Source: Aurantiochytrium sp. KH105
Lineage: Eukaryota > Sar > Bigyra > Thraustochytrida > Thraustochytriidae
DNA: 64,000 bases
Reading direction: 5' to 3'
NCBI GenBank assembly: GCA_003116975.1
Contig: BGKB01000096.1
Span: 124,001 to 188,000, forward strand
Position 1 is the stretch's first letter. The number at the start of each line of letters is the position of its first letter. Under the pieces are notes generated by a model. It made no database searches, was not told the origin of the DNA, and saw only the letters and a list, made by a program, of their open reading frames with translations. Made by a program: the position numbers and the translations under genes. Of the stretch, positions 18,686-28,944 are shown piece by piece.

Positions 18686-20515
18686 ATGATGCAGGGGGCT
18701 TCCTTCAAGAGCCCGTTCAAGGCGGCGTGCGAGGCGTGCACCAAGGCAAAGTGCAAATGCAACGGGAAGCGACCATGCCTTCGGTGCGAGAAAAAGAACC
18801 TCGTGTGCGTGTATGCCTTCAAGCGTAGGCGCGGCCCGCCCAAGAACAGGGCGCTCATGCGCAGCGACGAGCCCCTCGCGGCACCAGGGACGCAAAGCAA
18901 GCTGAAACTCAACGCCAAACACAAAACCGACGGGGAGACGGACCGCGTGGCCAGCGTCACCGTAGATATTAGTCCCTACGAACGTCGGCTTTGGACAGTC
19001 TTCTTTACGATCTTTAGACACCAGGAGAATAGCTTTGTGGACAACGAAAAGCGCGGCATCGCCTGGTGCTGGTTTGCGCGACAGCTGCAGCTCTTGCGCT
19101 GGCACTGTAAGCGTACTCACAACAAACAACTCAGTAAAATGATCGAGTCCTTTCTCGAGGCCATGAACGTCAAGATGAAGTCGGTCCTCGAAGCTGTCAA
19201 GGACGAGTGCCCCGTCAAACCCAGCTGCTGCGCAGAGTGCTCCACCACAATCATGATGCATCCTCACAAAGAACCGAGCTTTCCCGTCAATGAGCAAGCT
19301 GCGCAAGGGACCACGGAACTCCTCAAGGCTGAGCAAGAGTCCCTCGCCGCCGTCCCACCGAGCAAGCGATTTCTCGACATGCTCGACGCGCACAAAAACA
19401 ACACAAAGGCCTCGCTCGAATTTCTCCAGTACGACTATCCAGCAGAGTACGACATTCGCTCAAACGAGGCCTTTGCGCGCATGTTCAACCTCTCAGACAA
19501 GGCTTTGCGCGACCTCATCACCTGGAGTGGTTCTGGATTTCTTCCTTGGGGAGGCGACATTATTGCGAAGATTATTGTCACTGAGGAGGACCTCGTCACT
19601 TTTCTGCAAATCATGTCGCTCAAATTTCAAAGCATGGGAATGAAGCTCGAGCCCGAGCCTGGCTATGTACGCGAGGTGCCCAGCACCCACTCGTTCAAGT
19701 TCTGGGTCTTTAGCGAGAGTGAGGGTCTTTGGCGCCAGCGCCAGTGTCTCTTGGAGTGCTGCCATCGTGTATACAAAAAGGGCAAGCACATTGAGAGCCA
19801 CATCATCTTCAACTTTGACAACCTTGGCGAGCCCGTCGACGAAGATAGCAAGGAAACGGAGCCCATCTCCACAGAGACCCTCGGTGCAAACCAAGACAAC
19901 AGTAGCCCGGGCGGCGTCGCCAAGGGTGGCGAGACGCAGCAGGACGAGGGAGAATCCTCTCAAACGAGCAAGACGCATCCGGTCGCGTCACCAAGCGCTG
20001 TGAGCGTTCCGCCTGTGCCACGGGCTGCCAGTTTTACGTGCCCTGTGCCCCCGGACGTGGTGCCAAGCGACCTTGCCTCTTACTATCAGCATTGGGACAT
20101 CTTTGAGCCTGGTGCAGCCGTCGCCGTCCCGTCCTTGTCAGGAGATGGCCAAGCGCCAATCAAGCGTGAGGCGGGCGACATCGAGAAAGGCGGCAACGGT
20201 AGCGGCAGTGGCAGCGACTCACCCCAGCACAAAAAGTACAAGTACACCCCAGCCGGTATGCGCAAGCTTGGCCAGGCTGCCAAGGGAGCGATCGAAGGAT
20301 CTATCTCTTCGCACCCTTCGGCAAACCAAAGTGGCAAGCAAGGCCAGCAAGACATGCTTTCGCAGCAGGCCGAGGAAGCCGCTCGGGATACCGCTGCCCC
20401 GAGCTACGGCGATGAGGCCGACTATGTCGACTCTCTCAACGACACCGACTGGCTCGGCTCGCTTATCAACTGGCAGGGCTTTTCGGGTGGTTACAGCCAA
20501 CAGGATCAGCAGTAA
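18686..20515 (+). CDS. Gal4-type Zn2Cys6 transcription factor with PAS-like region
   Basis: A 609-residue protein. Cys15, 18, 25, 31, 34 and 41 form a canonical CX2CX6CX5CX2CX6C binuclear zinc cluster (CEACTKAKCKCNGKRPCLRC and onward), followed by a basic tail (FKRRRGPPK). This is the DNA-binding domain typical of fungal regulators such as Gal4. Residues about 230-380 contain a segment resembling a PAS domain (IRSNEAFARMFNLSDKALRDL and the strands after it). A similar zinc-cluster plus PAS order is known in fungal AcuK/ERT1-type regulators of gluconeogenesis, but I cannot claim orthology. The C-terminal half is S/G/Q-rich, ends with acidic and aromatic residues (DWLGSLINWQGF) and could be an activation region. 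The ATG at 18686 has a CACCATGATG context. Confidence 0.88.
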   Translation: MMQGASFKSPFKAACEACTKAKCKCNGKRPCLRCEKKNLVCVYAFKRRRGPPKNRALMRSDEPLAAPGTQSKLKLNAKHKTDGETDRVASVTVDISPYERRLWTVFFTIFRHQENSFVDNEKRGIAWCWFARQLQLLRWHCKRTHNKQLSKMIESFLEAMNVKMKSVLEAVKDECPVKPSCCAECSTTIMMHPHKEPSFPVNEQAAQGTTELLKAEQESLAAVPPSKRFLDMLDAHKNNTKASLEFLQYDYPAEYDIRSNEAFARMFNLSDKALRDLITWSGSGFLPWGGDIIAKIIVTEEDLVTFLQIMSLKFQSMGMKLEPEPGYVREVPSTHSFKFWVFSESEGLWRQRQCLLECCHRVYKKGKHIESHIIFNFDNLGEPVDEDSKETEPISTETLGANQDNSSPGGVAKGGETQQDEGESSQTSKTHPVASPSAVSVPPVPRAASFTCPVPPDVVPSDLASYYQHWDIFEPGAAVAVPSLSGDGQAPIKREAGDIEKGGNGSGSGSDSPQHKKYKYTPAGMRKLGQAAKGAIEGSISSHPSANQSGKQGQQDMLSQQAEEAARDTAAPSYGDEADYVDSLNDTDWLGSLINWQGFSGGYSQQDQQ

Positions 20516-21005
20516 GGAGGCCGCCGAGGTCAGACCCTGCCTTTCCTTTCCCCACCCACAAAAAACAAGAGAAAAAAATAATGTCGAGCATTTACTTTTC
20601 GCTTCACCTTTTCGCTTCAGCATTTGCCACTCTTTTTATTCTTTCGTTCCTTGCCGAGTTCTCTCCTCCGTTCCTCGCTCGCTTCGGATTCAATCTGTGT
20701 TCGCAAAAGCCCAAGACAAGACACACATGGAAAAAGGGAGAAACATTATGTAAAGGGGTCCGCGCCAAGCGCTCCTGCGGGTGTGTGCGAGCGCGAGCAA
20801 ACGCAAGATTCACAAGCCGCGGCGCGGCGAGCGAGCTGCAGCTGCGCGGACACGCGCAGTCTCGAGACTTGGAGGACCCCGACTTGCTCGTGTGGCATAT
20901 TCCGACGTGCGCGGCTGCGGCCTGCGACGAGACACCCTGATTCGCGAAGTTCAGTAGTTCTGCCATTGGCCGGTTAGAGAAAAGCCGAAAGCAAACAAGG
21001 GCAAG
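20516..21005. other. Intergenic, no supported gene
   Basis: This contains the 3' UTR of the Zn2Cys6 gene and the promoter of the coiled-coil gene. No feature is seen beyond a T-rich stretch at 20580-20660. Confidence 0.5.
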
Positions 21006-21755
21006 ATGCCGAGCGGCGAGGCGACCAAGCAAAAGATGACCGAGAGCTTGCGCAGAGTGGTCCAAGGCCAGGCCGAAATTCTGCAGCGGCAGGCGACCGC
21101 GCAAGCTATGCTGCAGCTCGAGCTGCGCAACGTAAAAGCGATGCTGCAAGAGGCCTTGCAGACGCAAGACCAGACGCAAGTCGTGGACACTGCGCCGCGC
21201 GTGGCCGATCTCGAGGCCGAGCTCGCGCATGCGCGGCAGAAAATCCACACGCTGGAGAGCGAGCGAAAGGTGCTGCAAGAGCGAGTCTTGAACGGAGCAC
21301 GTGCGGCGGAAAGGGCCAAGGCCGAGCGCGTGGCGGCCCTCCAGGCGCTGGAGCTCGCCAACGACCAGAGCAACGCTTCTGCGAGAGCCGTGCTCGACCT
21401 CCGCGAGGAACTCGAGGCGCTACGGCTCGAGAACTACTCTCTCCGACGCGAGCTGGCCCTCGGCACGGAAGAGCTGCGCCCGGCGGACCCGGGCTCGGCG
21501 ACGAGCCTGAGCTCGATCGACGACGACGACGACGACGACGACGATCGCGAGCGGGACCATGGCCGCTCTTCACGAGCAGGAGGACCGCCGGACGCGCCGC
21601 GCAAGGTCCCGGCTCAAGAGCCCTCGCAGGCCCCCGCCGCCTCTGCGAGGTCGCGCGCGCACGCCGCAGAGCGCATCTGCGCCGTGGCCGCGGCAGCCGC
21701 GGCTCCTCGCGCGCCTCCCGGTCCGGGTCGCAGGAGTCTGACACAGGCGCGATAG
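21006..21755 (+). CDS. Coiled-coil protein, hypothetical
   Basis: A 249-residue product. Residues about 1-160 have clear heptad spacing (ESLRRVVQGQAEILQRQATA, VADLEAELAHARQKIHTLES, LREELEALRLENYSLRRELA) and should form a long coiled coil. A poly-Asp run follows, and then a P/A/R-rich tail that looks much like the translation of GC-rich intergenic DNA. The real protein may therefore end differently through splicing. I see no donor-acceptor pair that clearly settles this. The ATG at 21006 is preceded by GCAAG. The family is not recognised. It lies head-to-tail with the next gene, which is also coiled-coil. Confidence 0.6.
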   Translation: MPSGEATKQKMTESLRRVVQGQAEILQRQATAQAMLQLELRNVKAMLQEALQTQDQTQVVDTAPRVADLEAELAHARQKIHTLESERKVLQERVLNGARAAERAKAERVAALQALELANDQSNASARAVLDLREELEALRLENYSLRRELALGTEELRPADPGSATSLSSIDDDDDDDDDRERDHGRSSRAGGPPDAPRKVPAQEPSQAPAASARSRAHAAERICAVAAAAAAPRAPPGPGRRSLTQAR

Positions 21756-22375
21756 TTCGATCGCCGGAAACAGTAGCCGGCGCCAGAGGACGTGCCGAAG
21801 CCGCGAAAGAACCCTCCTCGCGACCGAAGAGCGCGCGCTCGGGCAGCAGCAGTCCTCGAACGCGCCGCCGACCTCCCTCTCCGCCCGCCGTCGGAGCAGC
21901 CAGCCAGCCGCAGGCAGCAGCCGCTCGCCGCGAGGTCCAGACGCGCGCGCCTAGCCTACCCAGGCGGACCAATTGGCGCAGCATCTCCTCGTCTCTCCTC
22001 CCTCTTGCGATCGGCGATCGTCCCGCCCGCCCGAGGGCCCGACGCGCTCCGCGGCGGCCCGGCTTCTCGCGCGCGACTGCCCGCTCGCGGGTGTGCCTTG
22101 CGCGTGAGCGCCGAAGCGCGCCGCAGTAGCGCGCGCAGAGGCCCTTCCGCGCCGCGCCGCGGTTTGGGCTCGGGGTTCGAGCTCGCAGAGTGTCTTGTCT
22201 TCGAAAGACCTCCCTGTCTGCCTGTCTGTCTGCGTTCGTTCCTGCCTTGCGCAAGCAAGAAGGAAAGAAAGACCTGCAACGCGCGCGCGGCCTGGGTGGG
22301 GTCCTTAATCCTGGTTCTTGGCGAAGTCCGCGAGCAAGAGCGTGAGGGCACGAGCAGGAGCGAAAGGAGGAAGCC
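21756..22375. other. GC-rich intergenic region
   Basis: I find no supported gene here. The frames open on both strands are arginine- and alanine-rich only. The region directly before 22376 is the likely 5' UTR of the G-box gene. Confidence 0.5.
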
Positions 22376-25300
22376 ATGCGGCGTGGGGCCAAGGCCCTTC
22401 GCGAGTGGACGAACAAATCGCCGCCGCTCAAGCGCATCTCGTCGCGAGGCAAGCTCGAAGATGCCGACGGCGAGATCCCGACGCAAGAAGCAACAGGAGC
22501 AGCATCAGCAGGCGCCGCCGCTGTCGTCGGCGACAGCAAGACGGGCGCTGGATCAGATCCTGTTCGAAGTGAGGGGCCCGGCGCCAATGTTGACACCGGA
22601 GAGGCCAACAGGGCACGCAGGAAGCACCATGATTCTGAAGTCATTACCATGAGCAACGGGGCCACCTTGGAGGTCTTTGCAGATGGCAGAAAGATCCAGC
22701 GCTCGCCTGATGGCACGGTCATTGAGATCTACAAGGATGTAAGTTCTTTCTCGGGAAACCCGGCGAGGCAAAGAGAGGCCCCACCCCCCACCCCATTGCA
22801 CCTGCGTGCGTTCTTTCACTGACAATTTGACATGACGACAACCAAAACACAGGGCACCAAAGTGCAAACATCGCCTTCTGGCGTTAAGATTGAAGTTCGT
22901 CCCAATGGATCCAAGGTCCAGACGAACCAAGACGGCAGTGTGCTGGAGATTCAACCTGATGGCTTCACGCGCCAGACATCGCCCGACGGTACGGTTGTGG
23001 AGACTCGAACGGACGGTAGCCGTTGGCAACGCAATCCCAATGGTAAGTTCTACTCCTTTTTCTTCTCATAATTTTCCCGGCGCCCCCATCATCTTTTCGT
23101 TTTTACTTGTCAATTGTCGTCTTTGCTCGACCGTGGCAGAAAGACTAACAGCGCATTGCACAATGCTTGCTCCTATCTCCCCACAGGTGTCGTCATTACG
23201 GTCTTTGCCGACGGTTCCCGCACGCAAGTGTTCCCGGACGGAACGCTCATCGAAGTAAAGCCAAGCGGCGAGAAACTTCAAACCAACCCAGATGGGTCTC
23301 GTCTTGAAATCACCGTAGAAGGTGTCATTCGTCCCCGCTCCGCGACCAAGGAAAGCATCTCGCGCGCCGAGGAAATCAAGGCCTCCGCAGCCCCCACCGT
23401 TTTGAAAACCACTGCGGTATCCCCAGCAACGACGGGGAGCAGCACCCGCGATCTGGCGAGCAAATTCGAGTCCAAGTCCAAGACCGAGACCTCGCGGCCC
23501 ACGCCCGTCCGAACGGCTGCCACAAGCAACACGACGAGTGCGTCACCGAGTAAGTCGCGTTTCTTTCTTCGTCGCAATTCGAGCGAGGCGCCCAAGGCCG
23601 CCGAGACGGAGCTGCAGCGCGAAAACACGCGCCTCAAGGACACTCTCAAGATGATCGAGTCAAAGGCTGCCGAGGATCTTGCGAGTCTGCGGTCCAAGAT
23701 GCAGAGCGACATGCAGGCGCTCGTGCAAGAGGTCGAGGAATCGCGTGAAAAGGCGCAACAAGCCAACAAGCTTGAGTCGGCTCTGCTCGACGCAACGGCC
23801 GAGCTCGAACGCACGAAAAAGGACCTCGATAGCGTCGTGAGCGCCAACACCGAGGAGCTCGCCGAGCTCAAGCTGAAGATCATCAAGGCCGAGGCGGATG
23901 CCGCAGGCGTGGAATCCGGTTTCGAGCGCCGCCTTCGGGAAGAGACAGAGTCGCTGCACGCCCAGATTCGCGACCTCGAGCAGGCAACCAAGCGCAGCGC
24001 CGAGGAATTGCAAAGCAATGGAAACGACGCGTCTGCAGAGCTTGCCGTGATGGGAACCAAGCTCGCCGCTGCGGAGAATCGTGCGCGCGAGCTCGACGCC
24101 GAGACGGAGCAAATGCGGGGCGCTGTTCAGCGTCACGAAAAGGCCGCCAAGGAAGCCAAGGCCGATGCCGACGCGCAACGCCAGACGCTTTCAAGCATTC
24201 GCGAGACGCTTCAAGCAGCCGAGACCGAGCAGCAGGCCTTGCACGCCCAAATTGAAGATCTCATCTTCAAGGGCGGGTCTTGCGCAGAGCAACTTACTGA
24301 TCTGCGCAAGGAACGCGATGCTGCAGTTGCCGAGCGCGAGGCGGCATACGTCAAGCTGGGAGAGCTGACCAAAAAGATGGTTGAGACGGTGTCTTCATTG
24401 ACGGAAAGAGAAAATGAGCTCACTGACGCCTTTACCGAGATTCGCCAGCTTCGCGAGAACGCCGACGCCAAGAGCGTCGATAAGGCGCTCTCCGTGGAGC
24501 GTGAGCGAGCCCAAGAGCTTGAAGCCAAGCTTCGCGCCGCGCAAGCGAGCATTGCTTCCGATGTCGCTGCCGGACCAGAGCTCAACGACCAGCTCGATGC
24601 CGCGAAACGCAAGCATCAAGAGCAAGAGCGAGTGATTGCCAGTCTGGAGAAGCGGGTTGAGACCTTTGACGTAGCGTTCAGCAAAGCAAAGGAAATGAAC
24701 GCGAACTCGATGGAGCACTTGCGGCATCGTCTTCAGCACGCCGAGCTCCAGTGCAATGAGCTGCAGCTGGAGCTCGACGAGGCGAACCAAGAACGAGATC
24801 AGCTGCACGCCAAGCTCGCGACCGCCTCGACCGCCGCAGAGGCCAAGCCCGAAGTCAAGTCACCTTCCGCCGCAAGCGCCTCCTCATCTTCCCCCTCGGG
24901 TGCCAACGCAAATGATAACAGCGAGAAACTGGCCAAGATGCAAAGCACTGTGGAGGATTTGCGAGTACACCTTGCGAAGCGTGATCGCGAGATCGCATCG
25001 CAGCGTGCGCACATTGAGAAACTCGAAAAGGTCCAGGCTGCACCCGCGCTTGAGGCCATTGCCCCAATCGCTCCTACGCACGCAGGTTCCACACCCGCGC
25101 GGTCTCCCATGAACGCGCTTCTCGGTCAGATTCAGGCCGGAAAGTCGCTCAATGCCGTCACTGCGGATGAACCTGTTCGCCCCGGAGGCTCGCCCGTACC
25201 TGGCGGATTGCTCGCCGCAATTCAGGGTGGCGCCAAGCTGAAAAAGTCCCCGGCAGCCTCTGCAGCAAAACCCGCTGGCTCGAGAGCAGGTACAAGCAAA

Positions 25301-25489
25301 GCCGCCGCACCCTCGTTTGCTGAGCTGTGCCAACTCAAGGCCAAGCAGCGTGCGGACAAGACGCAGCGTATTGATGATCTCCTTGCAAATAAAAAGTCTG
25401 CCAAACCCGCCGTGCAGGCGACTGGCGCGGTTTCCGAGCTTCAGGCTGCTCTTGCTCGACGCAAAAAGGCCTCATCGGCTGCAAGCTAA
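22376..25489 (+). CDS. G-box/TCP10-like beta-repeat plus coiled-coil protein, three exons
   Basis: Exons 22376-22738, 22853-23042 and 23187-25489 join in frame to give 951 residues. Both introns have GTAAG donors and CAG acceptors. From about residue 95 to 225 the protein is a run of short repeats of the form V-x-PDG-T-x-x-E (SPDGTVIEIYKDG, SPSGVKIEVRPNG, NQDGSVLEIQPDG, SPDGTVVETRTDG, FPDGTLIEVKPSG). Such repeats form the free-standing beta sheet of the G-box/TCP domain of CPAP/SAS-4 and TCP10 centriole proteins. Residues about 310-680 are a long coiled coil, and the C terminus is A/S/P-rich with two short LLxxIQxGxxL motifs. In CPAP the G-box is C-terminal; here it is near the N terminus. 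A role in centriole or basal-body structure is inferred from the domain. Confidence 0.82.
22739..22852 (+). other. Intron 1 of the G-box gene
   Basis: 114 bases, donor GAT|GTAAGT, acceptor ACACAG|GGC, phase 0. Splicing continues the PDG repeat pattern exactly. Confidence 0.85.
23043..23186 (+). other. Intron 2 of the G-box gene
   Basis: 144 bases, donor AATG|GTAAGT, acceptor CCACAG|GTG, phase 1. Joining gives NPNGVVITVFADG, which fits the repeat. Confidence 0.85.
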
Positions 25490-25906
25490 TCTCTTTTTCT
25501 TTGTTGTCGATACCTACCATTGCGAAGTGCCACTCTTGCGAAGCATACAAAGGGCTTTCGCATTGGACTGTCAATACGTAACCGGGTACAATAAATCTCA
25601 GATAAATAATCGATTGTGCCAAATTATTGGAGACGCTCTACTCGACCACCCAAACTCGGATGAATCATCACGACTGTCTGCCGAATGAGTGGGGGGAAAC
25701 TGTCCCCGAGCAGCAAAATTTCATGAAGCATTTGCAACAACGAATGAGCGATCGTGTCTTTCAGAGGTAAAGCGATCCTTTTATCTTTACCAATCAGCGT
25801 CATGTTGCTCATGAAGTAGCAAGCTATGATCACGAAGGAACATGCAAGTCAAAACTTAATGAGAAATGGTGGATGACTAACCATGTGGCACTTGCATTTA
25901 TATTCA
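25490..25906. other. Intergenic between convergent genes
   Basis: AT-richer DNA between the 3' ends of the G-box and TMEM163-like genes. It contains AATAAA-like strings near 25590-25610 that could serve polyadenylation. I see no gene. Confidence 0.5.
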
Positions 25907-26977
25907 CTACACGTTGGCTGCCTGGGTCGTATAAGTGTCTCCAAACGAGGGCGGCGGGGTCGTGGACGGACCAGAACCGTTTCGAGCTGGAGACTCTTGC
26001 GTTCTCGTTGGTAGTTCTGCCGTTGCGTCCGCAAACTTTTCTCCCAGCCAAAATGCACGCGTCCAAAACGGGTGCGGCTTGACGATGAAGACTCCGTACA
26101 CGATGAAGCCGATGCCAATGACTAAAGCCACCACACCGTCGAGGTACCAGATGCGCGGATGCGATCGATGAATTGCAATGGAGATCCAAATGCTCATGCT
26201 AATGGTAGAAGAACCGATCGAGCAAATGCCATCCTCAAAGAGCGCATCGCTTTTCAGTTTGTTTGCAACGAAGAGCTTGAGCATGCCAATGGAAAGAAGT
26301 AAAATCCAAGAAGGAATGGAAAGACCGAGGAGAGCGGCGACGTCGGCAATGGCCTCCCGGCTTGACAGATGCACGATCGAGTCAACGAGAACGACAAAGC
26401 CGGAAAGAATGAAACTCAAACCAATGCCAACAGCGGCGCGCAGCTCGCGGTTCTGCATTTTTTCATCCTGGGTCGTGCTTCCATGAAAGCGCCACAAAAC
26501 AACAATTGAACTGATCACGTCGACGAGGGCCTCAAGCGCGAACGCGAGCATGGCAGAACTCTCGGACGAGCTCGCAAGACCGGCACCAATCGAAAACGCC
26601 AGTAGCGAGACGGCGATGGACAGATACGAGAGCACCCGTGCCTCGACCGGAGTCGGTTCTATCCAGCGACCAGGATTGACGAGCCACGCTAGCCGGACCA
26701 CGACCGGATGGCGGCCGCCAAGAACCCCTCCTTGCTCCTGTGCATCCCCCTCGCCCGCGAAGAAGGCATTGTGCTTGCCATGTGCGCGGGGTCCGCCTGC
26801 AGTCGCGCGTCCGCCGTTGCGGGTCCCCGTGGACGCCGACGACACGGACGAAGCCCCGCCGTGCACGCTGCCTTCGCTCGCGTGGCTGCTGCGCTCGATC
26901 TCGCCAATATCCTTGGCGAAGGCGTGCGACTGCCGCTCGTGCGCGTTCAGGTTCTCGACGCCGTCCGCGAGCTCCAT
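25907..26977 (-). CDS. TMEM163: TMEM163-like zinc transporter (cation diffusion facilitator type)
   Basis: A 356-residue protein with six predicted membrane spans after a disordered N terminus of about 90 residues. The membrane part aligns with animal TMEM163: EARVLSYLSIAVSLLAF, then AMLAFALEALVDVISSIVVLWRF, then SDALFEDGICSIGSS, and IWYLDGVVALVIGIGFIVYGV. TMEM163 effluxes zinc and belongs to the cation diffusion facilitator superfamily. The metal-site pair, Asp-x3-Asp in mammalian TMEM163, is Glu149-x3-Asp153 here, so metal selectivity could differ. The open frame extends 102 codons upstream from an alternative codon into R/A/P-rich sequence. I chose the ATG at 26975-26977, which has a purine at -3 and G at +4. 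The first protein segment after it looks natural. Confidence 0.85.
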   Translation of the reverse strand: MELADGVENLNAHERQSHAFAKDIGEIERSSHASEGSVHGGASSVSSASTGTRNGGRATAGGPRAHGKHNAFFAGEGDAQEQGGVLGGRHPVVVRLAWLVNPGRWIEPTPVEARVLSYLSIAVSLLAFSIGAGLASSSESSAMLAFALEALVDVISSIVVLWRFHGSTTQDEKMQNRELRAAVGIGLSFILSGFVVLVDSIVHLSSREAIADVAALLGLSIPSWILLLSIGMLKLFVANKLKSDALFEDGICSIGSSTISMSIWISIAIHRSHPRIWYLDGVVALVIGIGFIVYGVFIVKPHPFWTRAFWLGEKFADATAELPTRTQESPARNGSGPSTTPPPSFGDTYTTQAANV

Positions 26978-28664
26978 CCCGGCCGCGACGTGCGCGATCT
27001 CGCCGCCCGAGCCGCGTCGCGTTGGGCTGAGCAAAGCTGCGCGTGGCGTCTGCGCGGCGCCGCGCTTCTCCCTCGCGCCCCCGCGCTCCGCCCGCCCGTG
27101 CGCGCGGCCGCTGCGGCCTGGTCGCTCTCGCTCGCGGTCTGCGCGCAGAGCCTCCGCGCCGCAAGGCGCTTGTGCATGCGCGCCAAAAGGGGTTGCGCAG
27201 GGCCGCCGAAAGGGGTTCTGCACAGGGTCCCAAGAAGTCACGTACGACGTGCGGGGGCGCCGGCCTGAGAGCGCTCGCGGCACGGCCAGCGCCTTCGAGA
27301 TGCTGACGCGCTTTGGGGGGGGAGATATTGGCGGAAGCGGGGTGGGGTTGGGGGGGAGGGCGCGCTGGCTGCGCGGGGGTGGCCGGGCCGGCGGGCGTCA
27401 GGTGTGTTGCGTTTGAAGGAGCAAGACTTGCAGATTGATGGGAAAAATAAGCTTGGGCATTTCGAGTCGCAGCGCGGCTTGCAAGTCTGAAGTTTGGTAT
27501 TCACAGTTTGCTACGGATCGTAACGAGGGTCGAATTGGCTGCGAGAACCGGCTTCGTCGCCTGACCTTAGTTTTTTGGCAAAAAACACAACGCAAAAAGG
27601 CGAGGCTCAATTATAAAAAACGCGATCGCACTAGATTCGTGATTTTTAAAGTTAAAGTTCCATAGGACGCCGCATTCACGAGCAGTATAATCGGAGATTT
27701 GCTTTGGAATGGTCAAAATTGCCGACGATGCACATTTTTTTCATGTACCCAAAGTTCATATGTGGCGCGGGTCTCGATGAATTCGCGATTCACCAGATGC
27801 TGCTGTGTGTGAACCCGTGCAACGTTACTGATAGAGCCATTCGAAGGTTTATTCTCGCAAACGCAGCTAGTGGCGTCCTTGTACCTTTACACATATTGGC
27901 TACTGCACGAACCCGCGCTCGGTGCCCCAAGTTGAGCCAGCAAGATTTTCAACGCCAAAGCTGCAATGTGAACGTATTATGGTCTTTTTCCGAAGCGACG
28001 AACAGTAAGCACTTGGGAGTCAAGACCCAGGGGAAGAATATAGAAAAAGGCAGAAGACGGATGCCAGGAACGAAATCGGAAGAAGGACCTTCAACTTGTC
28101 CAGTCTAGAACGCTTGCAGCCTGTCAGAAACAAGAGATGGGCACGACTTGTAGACTCTTCCGCACAAGTGGTGGCTGCTTGATCTCCTGCGCAGCTTATA
28201 ATCACAAACCCGAAATCCGTTCACAAGAGTGTGACCGCAACGAAATCTGCCACAAGAGGTGTGGTTGTCTCGAAACGAGGTCGAACATTCTTTGTCCATG
28301 AACAACGAGGCCTACTTTCTGCTTCCCAATAATGCAAAAAAGTGTTCTCTAGAGGAAGACAATGCATTTTGCCTGTATGCTGTCTCTTCTTGCGTCTTGG
28401 CGCTCGAGCATTATCGTGCTTGCGTTTCGTCTTGCTTGCCGCCTCAACAGCAACTCCTATCTTCTTCACACAGCTTTCTTCCCTTCTTCTTCGACGCAGA
28501 CAGAACTCCAGACCTCCACGGCCTCTCCGTGGCCGCGCCCTGCCGCCGGTACCCCTCCAGAGGCGGTGCTTCGCCGCTCGCCGTCAAATCGAGTCGAGTC
28601 GAGCACGAGCAGAGCACACGGCAGAACAGAGCTCCGAGAGTAGGGGACGACGATGGAAAATCCT

Positions 28665-28723
28665 GGCAAGTGCGCCATAGCCGAATAGCCCTCTCGCAGG
28701 CGGCGGCGCAAGTGGGCTATAGC
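28665..28723 (+). promoter_or_regulatory. Two CGCAAGTG-type motifs
   Basis: GGCAAGTGCGCCATAGC at 28665-28681 and GGCGCAAGTGGGCTATAGC at 28705-28723 share the core GCAAGTGSGC(C/T)ATAGC. They lie 220-280 bases upstream of the HTH gene start, in the same orientation as the gene. Confidence 0.45.
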
Positions 28724-28808
28724 GGCGGCGCACAGTGGCAGCGGCAGCCCCGGCGTGCTTGCTTGCGTCTTAGAAACGAAGGAAAGAAAGAAAGCAAGAA
28801 AGCAAACC

Positions 28809-28835
28809 CGATCGATCGATCGATCGATCGATCGA
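28809..28835. repeat. (GATC)n self-complementary repeat
   Basis: Six and a half perfect GATC units, about 110 bases upstream of the HTH gene start. Confidence 0.9.
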
Positions 28836-28944
28836 GCATCCGACGCGGCGCGGCCTCGGCGCGGCGGGCGTGCGCGCGCAGGAGCGGCGGGCGGGGCGCG
28901 CGCGCGGAGAGGAGGCCCTTGCGCGGCGACGCGCGGGCGGCGCG

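Larger units (their letters stand above)
26978..28944. other. Intergenic region, divergent promoters
   Basis: This is about 2 kb between the divergent TMEM163-like and HTH genes. The left part is GC-rich, 27420-28470 is AT-richer with no recognisable protein, and the right part has the CGCAAGTG-type motifs and a (GATC)n run close to the HTH gene. Confidence 0.55.
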
